From the NCBI RefSeq assembly GCF_029690045.1, contig NZ_CP121464.1:5022001-5086000 (forward strand): a stretch of DNA of 64,000 nucleotides, written 5' to 3'. The notes under the pieces were generated by a model. That model ran no database searches. It was not told the origin of the DNA and saw only the letters and a program-made list of their open reading frames with translations. Below, piece after piece: positions 7,850 through 18,141 of the stretch (position 1 is its first letter; every line of letters begins with the position of its first letter). The position numbers were made by a program, and so were the translations under genes. This DNA is from Janthinobacterium rivuli. GTDB taxonomy: Bacteria > Pseudomonadota > Gammaproteobacteria > Burkholderiales > Burkholderiaceae_D.

Positions 7850-10438
7850 TTAGCTGAGCAAAGCGCGCATCGTATTGGCTTTCTTGACCTGCTCTTCGCT
7901 ACCACCCTTGATGACCTCATCGATCAGCTCGCGTGCGCCTTCCTTGTCGCCGATTTCCTGGTAAGCGATCGCCAGGTCCAGCTTGGTATCCATTTCCATG
8001 TGGATGGCCGACAACGGGTCGTCCACGCCCACGCTGGCCGCCTTGCCATCGTTGAGGTCCAGGTCGATGCCGGACAGGTCGAACTCCTGTGCCGGCGGTA
8101 TGGCTTCCGGCAAGGTGGCGGGCGTTTGCGCATCGTCGAACAGGCTGTCGATGGAAGGCTCGGCCGCCGCGACCGGCGCGGCAGCGGGCGCCACCGGCTC
8201 GTCGAGGTCGAAATGGGCCAGGTCGACATCCTTCAAGGGATCAGGCAACGGCGTCAAGCCGGCGCCCACGCCATTCACGGGGCCGGCTGGCGGTTCCAGG
8301 TCCAGGCCGAAATCCATGCTGGCGTCATACTGCGCATCGTGCGCGGCGGAGACGGGCTTGCTGACCGGTCCCGGCATGACGATCGGGTCGCTCGTGGAAA
8401 CAGGCTCGAAATCGAGGCTGTCGAGGTCAAAATCGAGGGGATCGCGCACGTCGCGGGCCGCCACGGACGACACCGGTTCGGCCGGCGCCAGCTCGGCCAG
8501 CGGTGCGGGCGCAGGAGTCGACAAGTCGTCAGGCAAGTCCATGCTGTGGCCATGCAAGTCGTCGCCAACACCCTTGCTCAGGCTGACGACGGCGTCGTCT
8601 TCCGTATCGCCATACAGGGGATTGGTGGGATCGAGCGCCAGGCCCAGCGCGGCCGCCTGCGGCCACTCTTCGCCCTGGCCGCGCGTCAGGCTGTACAGCT
8701 CGCTAGCCTGGTCTTCAAATGCGCGCACGTCGTTGCGGGCCGAATAGATTTCCAGCAACTTCAAACGGGCGGCATGGCGCTCCGGATGGATGCGCAAGGC
8801 TTCCTTGAGGATATCTTCCGCCTGGCCATCGCGGCCGTAGGCGATATACACGTCCGCTTCGGCGACCGGGTCCGTTTCATTCGCGTCGAGCATGCTGGCG
8901 CCCGCTGCGACGGCCACGCCGGCTGCGGCCGCGCCCGTGCCGAACAGGTGGTTGCTCGCTTCGGACTGCTGGTCTTCCGGCGCCAGGCCGGTCGTCGGCG
9001 GCGCCACGGGCGCTTCCGGCTCCAGCACGGGGGCGATAGCTTCAGCGGGCGGCGGCGCGTCCTTGCGGCGGCGCGCAATCACCAGCGCGGCCACGGCGGC
9101 CAGCAGCGCGGCCAGGCCGATGCCGATAGCGCCCAGGTGGTCGTTGACCTTGTCGGCGAAGGTCGGTTCCAGCGGCGATGGTTTTTTCACCAGCGGCACC
9201 GGTTTCGCCTTCGGCACGGGTGGCAGGGCTTCGGCCGGTGCGCTGGCAACGGCGCTGGCCGGCGAGCTTGCCAATGCGCTGGCAGCGGCCTCGGCCGGCT
9301 TGGCGGGTGCCGGCGCGCTCTTGTCGGCCATGGCCTTGCTCTTGACCGCCATCAACTTTTCCAAATCGCTGACGTTCTTTTCCAGCTCCTTGACACGGGC
9401 AGCCGCTTCATCGACCTGTTTCGCCTTGGCGATCTTGTCTTCCTCGCTGGCGACGGCGCTCTTGCCGGCCGACTTGGCCGCCGGCTCCGCCTTCGATAAT
9501 TTCAGCTTGTCTTGCGACTCGCTCACGGCCGTCGGCTTTTCCTGCACCTTCGTCGCGCCGATCTTGCCGGCCGTGCTTTGCGTCGCTTGCGCGGCCTTGG
9601 CCGGCTTGCTTTGCGACACCTGGCCCGCCAGCTTGTTGCGGTAGGCGTCGAAATCGATGGCGTGCGCCGTCACGATGCCCTTCGCTTCGGCCGCGCCGGT
9701 GGCGCGCACAGTGTCCGCGCCCGGCACGGCCAGGATGCGCCCGGCCTGCATGCGGTTCATGTTCTCGCCCTTGAAGGCGTCGGGATTGGCGCGGTACAGG
9801 GCGACGAGCATCATGTCGAGCGAAACGCCCGATGGCTTCAGTTCGCTGGCGATGCGGCTCAGGGTGTCGCCCGCCTTGACCTTGTATTCGCCTGCCGCCT
9901 TTTTCGTGGCGGGCGGCGCAGTCTCGGCGGCAGGCTTGGCCTTGCCCGGCTCGACTGGCGCCGTCACTTGCGCGCCGCGCGTCTGGCGCGCTTCGGGCGT
10001 GTCGAGCACGAACGCATATTCGCGCACCTGGCGGCCGCTCTTGCTGCTCAGTTCCAGCAGCAGGTCGACCATCGGCTCGGCCACCGGTTGCGCCGAACTG
10101 ATACGGATGAAGGACTTGCCGTTGCGGTTTTCCACGGCAAACGTCAAGGCGTTCAGGGCCGGATTGAATTCCACGTTGGCCTGGCGGTAAGCGTCGGGCG
10201 GCGCCAGCTTGGCCAGCAGGCTGGTCGCCTCGCCTGGCTTGACGGCCGATAATTCGACCTCGGCGCGCAGCGGCTGGCCGGCGGCGGACAGCACCGTGAT
10301 CTTGCCCAGCTCGGCTGCGGATACCGCCGGTGACAATAACACCGCGCAGGCGACAGCGCTGCTGAGTGTTTGAATGGCAAGGGAGGCGACCCGGGGACGA
10401 GTGTGTACAGGCATAGTTGGCGGCATCTTAGTTGACAT
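7850..10438 (-). CDS. fimV: FimV/HubP-type polar hub protein
   Basis: 862 residues. There is a signal peptide (cleavage near AVSAAE, about residue 42), an N-terminal periplasmic FimV domain (GKITVLSAAGQPLRAEVEL), a LysM peptidoglycan-binding motif (YKVKAGDTLSRIAS, about 185-240), a coiled coil (about 340-365), one membrane helix (about 435-455), and a long acidic cytoplasmic tail ending in the conserved TPR-like FimV C-terminal domain (about 805-862). FimV proteins organise the cell pole and support type IV pilus assembly, twitching and cyclic-AMP signalling. It lies between asd and truA, its usual location. Confidence 0.93.
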   Translation of the reverse strand: MSTKMPPTMPVHTRPRVASLAIQTLSSAVACAVLLSPAVSAAELGKITVLSAAGQPLRAEVELSAVKPGEATSLLAKLAPPDAYRQANVEFNPALNALTFAVENRNGKSFIRISSAQPVAEPMVDLLLELSSKSGRQVREYAFVLDTPEARQTRGAQVTAPVEPGKAKPAAETAPPATKKAAGEYKVKAGDTLSRIASELKPSGVSLDMMLVALYRANPDAFKGENMNRMQAGRILAVPGADTVRATGAAEAKGIVTAHAIDFDAYRNKLAGQVSQSKPAKAAQATQSTAGKIGATKVQEKPTAVSESQDKLKLSKAEPAAKSAGKSAVASEEDKIAKAKQVDEAAARVKELEKNVSDLEKLMAVKSKAMADKSAPAPAKPAEAAASALASSPASAVASAPAEALPPVPKAKPVPLVKKPSPLEPTFADKVNDHLGAIGIGLAALLAAVAALVIARRRKDAPPPAEAIAPVLEPEAPVAPPTTGLAPEDQQSEASNHLFGTGAAAAGVAVAAGASMLDANETDPVAEADVYIAYGRDGQAEDILKEALRIHPERHAARLKLLEIYSARNDVRAFEDQASELYSLTRGQGEEWPQAAALGLALDPTNPLYGDTEDDAVVSLSKGVGDDLHGHSMDLPDDLSTPAPAPLAELAPAEPVSSVAARDVRDPLDFDLDSLDFEPVSTSDPIVMPGPVSKPVSAAHDAQYDASMDFGLDLEPPAGPVNGVGAGLTPLPDPLKDVDLAHFDLDEPVAPAAAPVAAAEPSIDSLFDDAQTPATLPEAIPPAQEFDLSGIDLDLNDGKAASVGVDDPLSAIHMEMDTKLDLAIAYQEIGDKEGARELIDEVIKGGSEEQVKKANTMRALLS

Positions 10439-10531
10439 GGGAAAACTGTTACTTTTCCAGAGGTATCAACATATCATCATGCCCAGAGCTATGCAAGCTC
10501 CGCATGGTTGAGCCTTGACGGGCTCAGGACG

Positions 10532-10561
10532 AAAAAAAAGCCGGGAAAACAGCCCCGGCTT
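10532..10561 (-). terminator. Rho-independent terminator of the leuC-leuD-leuB-asd unit
   Basis: On the minus strand an 8-bp stem (AAGCCGGG at 10538-10545 paired with CCCGGCTT at 10554-10561) is followed by a run of eight T (the A-run 10532-10539). It lies 26 bp past the asd stop and separates asd from fimV. Confidence 0.88.
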
Positions 10562-10586
10562 GATCTTGATCAGCAATTTGTGGCGC

Positions 10587-11714
10587 TTACGCGTCGAGCA
10601 AAATACGCAACATACGGCGCAGCGGCTCGGCCGCGCCCCACAGCAATTGGTCGCCCACGGTGAACGCGGACAGGTATTCGCCGCCCATGCTCATCTTGCG
10701 CACGCGGCCGACAGGAATCGTCAGGCTGCCCGTGACGGCTGCCGGCGACAGGTCGCGCACGGACGCTTCGCGCGTGTTCGGCACGAATTTCACCCATTCG
10801 TTGTTGCTGGCGATGATGTCGTTGATTTCATCGAGCGGCACGTCTTTTTTCAGCTTGATGGTCAAGGCTTGCGAATGGCAGCGCATGGCGCCGATGCGCA
10901 CGCACAGGCCGTCGACAGGAATTTCCTTGGTGCCAAAGTCGATGCCGCGGCCCAGAATCTTGTTGGTTTCCGCGCCAGCTTTCCACTCTTCCTTCGACTG
11001 GCCATTGCCCAGGTCCTTGTCGATCCACGGGATCAGGTTGCCGGCCAGCGGCGCGCCGAACTGCTTGATTTCATCCGGGGAATAGCCGTGCTGGGTAGCC
11101 AGCACCTGGCGGTCGATTTCCAGAATGGCGGAAGCGGGGTTGTCCAGCAGCGCCTTGACGGAGCCGTTGATGGTGCCAAATTGCGTCAGCAGTTCGCGCA
11201 TGTGCTGCGCGCCGCCGCCCGATGCCGCCTGGTAGGTCATCGACGTCATCCAGTCGATCAGGTCGTGCTGGAACAGGCCGCCCAGGCCCATCATCATGCA
11301 CGACACGGTGCAGTTGCCGCCGATGTAGTTCTTGACACCCTTGCCCAGCGCATCCTTGATGACGTGCAGGTTGACGGGGTCGAGCACGATGACGGCGTCT
11401 TTTTCCATGCGCAAGGTCGAGGCCGCATCGATCCAGTAGCCATTCCAGCCCGCTGCGCGCAGCTGCGGGAAGACAGCGCTCGTATAGTCGCCACCCTGGC
11501 AGGAAATAATGATGTCGCACTTGGACAGTTCGGCGATGTTGTTGGCATCCTTGAGGATGGTTTCATTCTTCGCCATGGCCGGCGCCGAGCCGCCCGTGTT
11601 CGACGTCGTGAAAAACACCGGTTCAATGTGGGCGAAATCGCCCTCTTCCTGCATGCGCTGCATCAGGACCGAACCGACCATACCGCGCCAACCTACCAAG
11701 CCAACTAATTTCAT
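10587..11714 (-). CDS. asd: Aspartate-semialdehyde dehydrogenase
   Basis: 375 residues from the ATG at 11714; an ATG two codons earlier (11720) abuts the GAGGA and is badly spaced, while 11714 lies six bases from it. The NADP-binding start reads [12 protein letters not shown] and the catalytic cysteine lies in GGNCTVS, typical of the proteobacterial Asd class. The enzyme reduces aspartyl-4-phosphate to the semialdehyde for lysine, diaminopimelate, threonine and methionine. It follows leuB by 45 bp. Confidence 0.97.
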   Translation of the reverse strand: MKLVGLVGWRGMVGSVLMQRMQEEGDFAHIEPVFFTTSNTGGSAPAMAKNETILKDANNIAELSKCDIIISCQGGDYTSAVFPQLRAAGWNGYWIDAASTLRMEKDAVIVLDPVNLHVIKDALGKGVKNYIGGNCTVSCMMMGLGGLFQHDLIDWMTSMTYQAASGGGAQHMRELLTQFGTINGSVKALLDNPASAILEIDRQVLATQHGYSPDEIKQFGAPLAGNLIPWIDKDLGNGQSKEEWKAGAETNKILGRGIDFGTKEIPVDGLCVRIGAMRCHSQALTIKLKKDVPLDEINDIIASNNEWVKFVPNTREASVRDLSPAAVTGSLTIPVGRVRKMSMGGEYLSAFTVGDQLLWGAAEPLRRMLRILLDA

Positions 11715-11759
11715 TACCATTCCTCAAGATGAGACGGCGACTGCCGTCATTAGACTATT

Positions 11760-12830
11760 TTATCCCAGAGCTTTTACAACTGCATCACCCATGGCCTCGG
11801 TACCGACCAAAGTCGTGCCCGCCTCATGGATGTCGGCCGTGCGCAAGCCCTGCGCCAGCACGTGCTTGACGGCTGCCTCGATGCGGTTTGCCTGCTCTTC
11901 GCGGTTCAGCGAATAGCGCAGCATCATGGCGGCAGAAAGAATCGTCGCCAGCGGATTGGCGATGCCCTTGCCGGCGATATCGGGCGCCGAGCCGTGCGAT
12001 GGCTCGTACAGACCCTTGTTGTTGGCGTCCAGCGAGGCCGACGGCAGCATGCCGATCGAACCCGTCAGCATGGCGGCCGCATCCGACAGGATGTCGCCGA
12101 ACATGTTACCGGTCACCATGACGTCGAATTTCTTCGGCGCCCGCACCAGTTGCATGGCCGCGTTGTCGACATACATGTGGTCAAGCGCCACGTCCGGGTA
12201 TTCCTTGTGCACGTCGATGACGATGTCTTTCCAGAACTGGAAGGTTTCCAGCACGTTGGCCTTGTCCACGCTGGTGAGCCGCTTGTCGCGCTTTTGCGCA
12301 GCCTGGAAAGCCACATGGGCGATGCGGCGGATTTCGCCTTCCGCATAGCGCATGGTGTCAAAACCTTCGCGCTGGCCCTTGAACGGACCATCCGGGCACT
12401 CGCGCACGCCACGCGGCTGGCCAAAATAAATGTCGCCCGTCAATTCGCGGATGATCAAAATATCGAGGCCCGACACCACTTCCGGCTTCAGGGTCGAGGC
12501 GCCCGCCAGTTCCGGATACAGAATCGCGGGACGCAGGTTGGCGAACAGGCCCAGGTTCTTGCGCAAGCCCAAAATCGCCTGCTCCGGGCGGAACTGGCGC
12601 TCCAGATTGTCATATTGGTAGTCGCCCACGGCGCCGAACAGCACGGCATCGGCCGCTTTCGCCAGGGCAAGAGTACCTTCGGGCAGCGGGTGACCATGGG
12701 CCGCATAGCCGGCGCCGCCCACGGGCGCCGTTTCCAGCTCGAACGATTCGCCCAGCACATTCAAGACCTTGACGGCTTGCGCGACGATTTCAGGACCGAT
12801 CCCGTCGCCGGGTAAGATTGCAATTTTCAT
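11760..12830 (-). CDS. leuB: 3-isopropylmalate dehydrogenase
   Basis: 356 residues. It begins [15 protein letters not shown] and keeps the substrate and NAD-binding stretches of the family ([10 protein letters not shown], and [14 protein letters not shown] near the C-terminus). It oxidatively decarboxylates 3-isopropylmalate to 2-ketoisocaproate in leucine synthesis. It starts 10 bp after leuD and is part of the leuC-leuD-leuB-asd run. Confidence 0.97.
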   Translation of the reverse strand: MKIAILPGDGIGPEIVAQAVKVLNVLGESFELETAPVGGAGYAAHGHPLPEGTLALAKAADAVLFGAVGDYQYDNLERQFRPEQAILGLRKNLGLFANLRPAILYPELAGASTLKPEVVSGLDILIIRELTGDIYFGQPRGVRECPDGPFKGQREGFDTMRYAEGEIRRIAHVAFQAAQKRDKRLTSVDKANVLETFQFWKDIVIDVHKEYPDVALDHMYVDNAAMQLVRAPKKFDVMVTGNMFGDILSDAAAMLTGSIGMLPSASLDANNKGLYEPSHGSAPDIAGKGIANPLATILSAAMMLRYSLNREEQANRIEAAVKHVLAQGLRTADIHEAGTTLVGTEAMGDAVVKALG

Positions 12831-12840
12831 GGAATGATCT

Positions 12841-13488
12841 TTAGATAACGTTGGCCAGCCAAGGCTGATTGGTCAGATGCCGTTCTTCGAAGGCGCGGAT
12901 ATCGTCGGCGTGGCGCAGGGTCAGGCCGATATCGTCAAGGCCATTCATCAGGCAATATTTGCGGAAGGCGTCGATCTCGAACGGGTACGAGACGGAACCG
13001 TTGCTGGTGCGCACGCATTGCTGTTCCAGGTCCACCACCAGCTTGAAGCCGGGGAAAGCCTTGACTTCATTGAACAGGTGCTCGACCTGGCTTTCCGACA
13101 GCACGATGGGCAGCAAGCCGTTCTTGTAGCAATTATTGAAGAAGATGTCGGCGAACGAAGGCGCGATGATGGCGCGGAAGCCATATTGATCGAGTGCCCA
13201 CGGCGCGTGTTCGCGCGAGGAACCGCAGCCGAAATTCTTGCGCGTCAGCAAGATCGACGCGCCCTGGTAGCGCGGCTCGTTGAGCACGAACTCCGGGTTC
13301 AGCGGGCGGCGGCTGTTGTCCTGGCCCGGTTCGCCATGGTCGAGATAGCGCCATTCGTCGAACAGGTTGGGGCCGAAGCCGCTGCGGTGGATCGATTTCA
13401 GGAATTGCTTCGGGATAATCGCGTCGGTGTCGACGTTGGCGCGGTCCAGCGGGGCGACCAGGCCTTCGTAAATCGTAAATTTATCCAT
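12841..13488 (-). CDS. leuD: 3-isopropylmalate dehydratase small subunit
   Basis: 215 residues, the normal LeuD length. The aconitase swivel domain is seen in [13 protein letters not shown] and [13 protein letters not shown]. Together with LeuC it interconverts 2- and 3-isopropylmalate. Between leuC and leuD a small lipoprotein gene is inserted (13540-13662). Confidence 0.97.
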   Translation of the reverse strand: MDKFTIYEGLVAPLDRANVDTDAIIPKQFLKSIHRSGFGPNLFDEWRYLDHGEPGQDNSRRPLNPEFVLNEPRYQGASILLTRKNFGCGSSREHAPWALDQYGFRAIIAPSFADIFFNNCYKNGLLPIVLSESQVEHLFNEVKAFPGFKLVVDLEQQCVRTSNGSVSYPFEIDAFRKYCLMNGLDDIGLTLRHADDIRAFEERHLTNQPWLANVI

Positions 13489-13539
13489 GCTGTTTCTACT
13501 CGGTAGGACGCGCGGCGCTGGGCGCCGGCACGTCGCGGT

Positions 13540-13662
13540 TTATTTTCCGCCGGCGCCAGTGACGACCTGGCCGACTTTCTGCACATCGCGGCCGATGCCG
13601 GAGACGGTGTTGCAGCCAGACAGGATCACGGTGGCAATGAGGAGGGCGAAGAGTTTTTTCAT
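13540..13662 (-). CDS. Entericidin-like small lipoprotein
   Basis: A 40-residue product, MKKLFALLIATVILSGCNTV at its N-terminus: a lipoprotein signal peptide with lipobox LSGC (C17 becomes lipidated), followed by TVSGIGRDVQKVGQ, which resembles the mature part of entericidin A/B. Entericidins are tiny membrane lipoproteins first described as an antidote/toxin pair in stationary-phase E. coli. It sits between leuC and leuD on the same strand. Only one such gene is seen here, so a toxin-antidote role is not supported by the window. Confidence 0.85.
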   Translation of the reverse strand: MKKLFALLIATVILSGCNTVSGIGRDVQKVGQVVTGAGGK

Positions 13663-13730
13663 GATGAGTTCTCGATAAGAAAGATGGGACTGATACCGCT
13701 AGTGTAAACCAGCGGCGCCAGTCCCTGCCG

Positions 13731-15134
13731 TCATCGCAATCCCCGCACGTCGACAAAGTGGCCGGCGATACCCGCCGCGGCCGCCATCGCGGGCGACACC
13801 AGGTGGGTACGGCCGCCCTGGCCTTGCCGGCCTTCGAAGTTGCGGTTCGAGGTGGACGCGCAGCGTTCGCCCGGCTCCAGGCGGTCCGCATTCATGGCCA
13901 GGCACATGGAGCAACCGGGCTCGCGCCATTCGAAGCCGGCATCCTTGAAGATGCGGTCCAGGCCTTCGCGTTCGGCCTGGTCCTTGACGAGGCCGGAACC
14001 GGGCACCACCAGCGCCAGGGTCACGTTGGAGGCGCGGTACTTGCCGCGCACCACGGCGGCGGCCGCACGCAAATCCTCGATGCGCGAATTGGTGCAGGAG
14101 CCGATGAAGACCTTGTCGATACGCACATCGGTGATCGGCGTGTTCGGTTTGAGGGCCATGTAGACCAGGGCTTTTTCGATGGCGTCGCGCTTGACGCTGT
14201 CTTTTTCATTGTCCGGGTCTGGCACGCGGCCATCGATGCCGATGACCATTTCCGGCGACGTGCCCCACGTCACTTGCGGTTGAATTTCTTGCGCGTTGAG
14301 CGTGACGACGAGGTCGAAGCGGGCGCCAGGGTCCGAATGCAGGGTGCGCCAGTAGGCCACGGCCCGTTCCCAGTGTGGACCGGCCGGCGAAAACGGGCGG
14401 CCCTTGACATAATTGATGGTGGTGTCGTCGACGCCGATGATGCCGGCGCGCGCGCCCGCCTCGATGGCCATGTTGCACACCGTCATGCGTCCTTCCATCG
14501 ACAGCGCGCGGATGGCCGAGCCGCCGAACTCGATACAGTAGCCCGTGCCGCCGGCCGTACCGATCTTGCCGATGATGGCCAGCACGATATCTTTCGCCGT
14601 CACGCCGGCCGGCAAGGCGCCGTCGACTTGCACCAGCATGGATTTGGATTTCTTTTGCAGCAAGGTTTGCGTGGCCAGCACGTGTTCCACTTCGGACGTG
14701 CCGATGCCGTGCGCCAGCGCGCCGAAGGCGCCATGCGTGGACGTGTGCGAGTCGCCGCAGACGACCGTCATGCCGGGCAAGGTCGCGCCCTGTTCCGGGC
14801 CGATCACGTGCACGATGCCCTGGCGTTTGTCGTTCATGTTGAAGTAGGTCAAGCCGTAGTGCTTGGCGTTCTTGTCCAGCGTTTCCACCTGCAGGCGCGA
14901 AACGGGGTCGGCAATGCCGTCGACCCGGCTGGTGGTCGGCACATTATGGTCGGCCACGGCCAGGTTGGCGGAAATGCGCCACGGCTGGCGGCCCGCCACG
15001 CTGAGGCCATCGAAGGCTTGCGGGCTGGTAACTTCGTGCAGCAGGTGCCGGTCGATGTACAAAATTGTCGTGCCATCATCTTCGGCCCGAACAACGTGGG
15101 ATTCCCAGAGTTTGTCGTAAAGCGTCTTCATCAT
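13731..15134 (-). CDS. leuC: 3-isopropylmalate dehydratase large subunit
   Basis: 467 residues. The [4Fe-4S] cysteines are in [15 protein letters not shown] and [10 protein letters not shown], and the start reads [15 protein letters not shown] (the second ATG may be the real start). It is the large aconitase-type subunit of isopropylmalate isomerase. It is the first gene of the leuC-ecn-leuD-leuB-asd run; its promoter must lie in the 15135-15355 gap. Confidence 0.97.
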   Translation of the reverse strand: MMKTLYDKLWESHVVRAEDDGTTILYIDRHLLHEVTSPQAFDGLSVAGRQPWRISANLAVADHNVPTTSRVDGIADPVSRLQVETLDKNAKHYGLTYFNMNDKRQGIVHVIGPEQGATLPGMTVVCGDSHTSTHGAFGALAHGIGTSEVEHVLATQTLLQKKSKSMLVQVDGALPAGVTAKDIVLAIIGKIGTAGGTGYCIEFGGSAIRALSMEGRMTVCNMAIEAGARAGIIGVDDTTINYVKGRPFSPAGPHWERAVAYWRTLHSDPGARFDLVVTLNAQEIQPQVTWGTSPEMVIGIDGRVPDPDNEKDSVKRDAIEKALVYMALKPNTPITDVRIDKVFIGSCTNSRIEDLRAAAAVVRGKYRASNVTLALVVPGSGLVKDQAEREGLDRIFKDAGFEWREPGCSMCLAMNADRLEPGERCASTSNRNFEGRQGQGGRTHLVSPAMAAAAGIAGHFVDVRGLR

Positions 15135-15355
15135 GATATATGCAGCGTTGCCACAGCCTGTTTAAGTGATCTGTCGTACTGATCGAAGGGATCGGCAATG
15201 ATTATGCCATATATTGTGCAATGCAGAACCAAAAGCCGCCCCAGCGTGGGATGGGCGATACAAAATTTGGTGCACTTTGCGGATATGGCCAAAAAATTGC
15301 TGATACGAAAATCCGCCAAAATGCCGGCGGGGCGAATAAAAATCGAAAAAAGCCG

Positions 15356-15390
15356 AAAAAAAAGCCCGCTGCAGAGGTCTGCAGCGGGCT
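15356..15390 (-). terminator. Rho-independent terminator after cheZ-cheA
   Basis: A perfect 12-bp stem (AGCCCGCTGCAG at 15363-15374, loop AGGT, complement at 15379-15390) is followed on the minus strand by a T-run (the A-run at 15356-15363). It begins 23 bp past the cheA stop, so the chemotaxis pair is transcriptionally separated from leuC. Confidence 0.92.
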
Positions 15391-15412
15391 GGATGTGAAC
15401 TGGCCTGTGTTG

Positions 15413-17302
15413 TTAGGCTGCCATGCGCACACTTCCCCTGCAACCATCCATCAGGAAAGATAGGCCCACGACTAGCACCAGCTCGCCTTCGGCCGAGCGG
15501 GCAGTACCGGTAATGCCTTCCACGGTGATGGCCGTCATCGGTTTGATCACGAGGTCGGCCGTGCCATCGACGGCTTCCACGGCGAGAATGTACGGCTGTG
15601 GCGCAGCGACAACAATACCGACGCGTTCGCTGCACGATTCGTAGCCCAGCGAGCCGGCCAGCGAGCGCACGGGCAATGGACGGCCCTGGTCTTTCAGCAC
15701 CGGCGCGCCGCCCACTTCCATGAAGGTTTCCGGCAATTCGACGACGCGCTGCACCACCGCCATCGGCAGCGCCAGCGCGGCGCCCGAGGTCGACACGAGC
15801 ATGGTCGGCACGATCGACAGTTCGATCGGCAGGCGGATGGCAAATTTCGTGCCCTTTCCCAGCGTGGATTCGATGTGGATGGCGCCGCGGTTTTTCTCCA
15901 CGGCCGTTTTCACCACGTCCATGCCCACGCCGCGTCCGGAAACGCTGGAAGCGACTTCCTTGGTCGAGAAGCCCGGCAGGAACACCAGCTGGAAGCATTC
16001 GTCGTTGCTCAACTGCGCGTTTTCGCTGATCAGGCCCTTTTGCTGGGCCTTGCTGCGCAGGAAGACCGGGTCCATGCCCTTGCCGTCATCCTGCAGCACG
16101 ATCATGACGCTGTTGGCTTCCTGCCATGCTTTCAGTGAAATATACGACTTGGCGGGCTTGCCGGCGGCCAGACGGGCTTCCGGCGATTCGACGCCATGGT
16201 CGAGCGAATTGCGCAGCATGTGCACGAGCGGATCGTACAGGCTGTCGACCACGACGCGGTCGACTTCCGTCTCCGCGCCTTCGATGGTCAGTTCGACATC
16301 CTTGCCCAGGTCTTTCGCCAGTTCGCGCACGAGGCGCGGGAATTTCTGGAACAGGCGGCCGACGGGCTGCATGCGCGTGGCCAGGGTGGCCCGCTGCAGT
16401 TCCGTCGAGTAGCGCGAAGCGCGTTCCAGGGTTTCCGCCAAAGTCGCCATCAGGGTGGCGGCCTGGCCTTCGAATTTGAATTGCAGCAAGCGTTCGAGCA
16501 GCACGGCAGCCTGGTTGGCGGCCTGCACGGATTCGCCGGCCACCTCCAGCAGGGCGTCGAGCTTGACGGCATCGACGCGGATGCTGTCTTCCTTGACGGG
16601 CGCGGCATGGCGCACTTCCGGACGCTCTTCGCGGCGTTCCGCGCCATCCCAGGCCTTGCCGGCCGGTTTGGCGGCGGCAGCGGCAGCAGGCGCGGCGGCC
16701 ACGGCGGCAGGCGCGGCGGCGGCGGCGGACACCGGTGCGGCAGCGATCTGGCTACCGGCCGGCACGACGGCGTTGTACATGGCTTCCCAGTCCAGGCCAT
16801 CGGCGCTGGCCGTAGAGGTGGACACGGCGGCAGCGGCCGGCGTGGCGACGGCAACTTCGGCAACGGGCGCGGCCACTTCCGCCACCACGGCGGCGGCAGG
16901 CGCAGGCGCATCCATGCCCTTGCCTTCGATGGCGTTCGTCAGGATGTGTTCCAGCTCTTCCGGCATGGCCGGCAAGCTTTCCGGCGCGGCGCCATTCGCC
17001 AGTTCCGTCAGCTGGTCGGCGACGAAACCGGACGCTTGCAGCGCCGCCTCGATGGCGATCGGCGTCACGGGCGCGGCGCCCGTGCGCAAGGCGTCAAACA
17101 GGTTTTCCGTCAGATGGCAGGCCGCCACCAGCGCGGGCAAGCCCATGAAGCCGGCGCCGCCCTTGATGGTGTGGAAGGAACGAAACACGGCATTCAGTGT
17201 TTCCTTGTTGTCAGGATCACGCTCGAGGCGCAATAAGTGCTCTTCAACATTAACCGCAAGATCCATCGCCTCAACGACGAAATCCTTGAGCATATCGTCC
17301 AT
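15413..17302 (-). CDS. cheA: CheA-type chemotaxis histidine kinase without a recognisable P2 domain
   Basis: 629 residues. Hpt domain at about 1-105 with phospho-acceptor H44 in FHTIKGGAGF; an Ala/Pro-rich linker (about 130-225); dimerisation domain (about 240-305); HATPase with HMLRNSLDHGVE, DDGKGMD and GRGVGMD; and a C-terminal CheW-like domain (about 490-629). In CheA the kinase autophosphorylates the Hpt histidine and passes phosphate to CheY and CheB. The linker has no sequence that looks like the CheY-binding P2 domain. The ATG overlaps the cheZ stop by one base (TAATG). No receptor, cheW or cheY gene is nearby. Confidence 0.88.
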   Translation of the reverse strand: MDDMLKDFVVEAMDLAVNVEEHLLRLERDPDNKETLNAVFRSFHTIKGGAGFMGLPALVAACHLTENLFDALRTGAAPVTPIAIEAALQASGFVADQLTELANGAAPESLPAMPEELEHILTNAIEGKGMDAPAPAAAVVAEVAAPVAEVAVATPAAAAVSTSTASADGLDWEAMYNAVVPAGSQIAAAPVSAAAAAPAAVAAAPAAAAAAKPAGKAWDGAERREERPEVRHAAPVKEDSIRVDAVKLDALLEVAGESVQAANQAAVLLERLLQFKFEGQAATLMATLAETLERASRYSTELQRATLATRMQPVGRLFQKFPRLVRELAKDLGKDVELTIEGAETEVDRVVVDSLYDPLVHMLRNSLDHGVESPEARLAAGKPAKSYISLKAWQEANSVMIVLQDDGKGMDPVFLRSKAQQKGLISENAQLSNDECFQLVFLPGFSTKEVASSVSGRGVGMDVVKTAVEKNRGAIHIESTLGKGTKFAIRLPIELSIVPTMLVSTSGAALALPMAVVQRVVELPETFMEVGGAPVLKDQGRPLPVRSLAGSLGYESCSERVGIVVAAPQPYILAVEAVDGTADLVIKPMTAITVEGITGTARSAEGELVLVVGLSFLMDGCRGSVRMAA

Positions 17303-18141
17303 TAGAATCCCAAATCCGCAAGAAGGTCGTCTACATTATCCTGGTCCAGCGCCACCGACGGCACGGACGGGCCCTGCATCAGCGGCACCGGCTTTTGCGC
17401 CAGCTTTTCGCGCACCTCGGCCGGCGCGTTGTCGCGCAGCAGCTGAGCCAGCTCGTTTTCCACCGTCTTGGTGATGTTGACCACTTTTTTGATCAGCTGG
17501 CCCGTGATGTCCTGGAAGTCCTGGGCCATCATGATTTCCAGCAAGCGTGCTTTTTCCGCTTCCGTCGCTTCGGCAACGGCTTGCGCGAACTGGCGCGAAT
17601 CGCCGGCCAAAGCCTTGAATTCTTCCAGGCTCAGCTTGCCGTCGAACAGGGCCGTCCAGCGGCCGTCCATGTCCTTGGCTTTCTTCGACAGCACGTCCTG
17701 CGCCGGCATGCCTTCGTCGAGCGTGTTGAGTACCTTGTTAGCGGCCTGTTCCGTCAGGGTGGCGACATATTCCAGGCGGTCCTGGGCGTCGACGATCTGC
17801 GACGACGCTTCCGTCAACGCCTTGTCGTAGCCCAGTTCGCGCAACGAATCGTGCAGCAGGCGCACGATGCCGCCCAGGCGCTCGAACATCGGCTTGTCGG
17901 ACTGGTCGACCGGATCGGCCGCTTCGCCAGGCGCCTCGGCGCTGGCCACGGGGGCCGCTACCGGCTCGGCGGCCGCCGGCACGGCGGCGCTGGCCGACAC
18001 GGAATCGAACAGCGCGTCAAAATCGTCATCCGCGATCACGGCGGGAGCGGGCGCGGCGGCGGGCGCCGGCGTAGCTGCGGCCGCGCTTTGCGCGGATACT
18101 TCATCGAATAATGCATCGAAATCATCAGCGGCGTTGGTCAT
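17302..18141 (-). CDS. cheZ: CheZ-type CheY-phosphate phosphatase
   Basis: 279 residues. The active-site segment AQDFQDITGQ carries the equivalents of E. coli CheZ D143 and Q147 (here D211 and Q215), and the C-terminal tail DNVDDLLADLGF matches the CheY-binding helix of CheZ. The N-terminal 90 residues are an Ala/Pro-rich tract with two DDFDALFD repeats, longer than in E. coli CheZ (214 residues). It is translationally coupled to cheA downstream. Confidence 0.92.
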   Translation of the reverse strand: MTNAADDFDALFDEVSAQSAAAATPAPAAAPAPAVIADDDFDALFDSVSASAAVPAAAEPVAAPVASAEAPGEAADPVDQSDKPMFERLGGIVRLLHDSLRELGYDKALTEASSQIVDAQDRLEYVATLTEQAANKVLNTLDEGMPAQDVLSKKAKDMDGRWTALFDGKLSLEEFKALAGDSRQFAQAVAEATEAEKARLLEIMMAQDFQDITGQLIKKVVNITKTVENELAQLLRDNAPAEVREKLAQKPVPLMQGPSVPSVALDQDNVDDLLADLGF

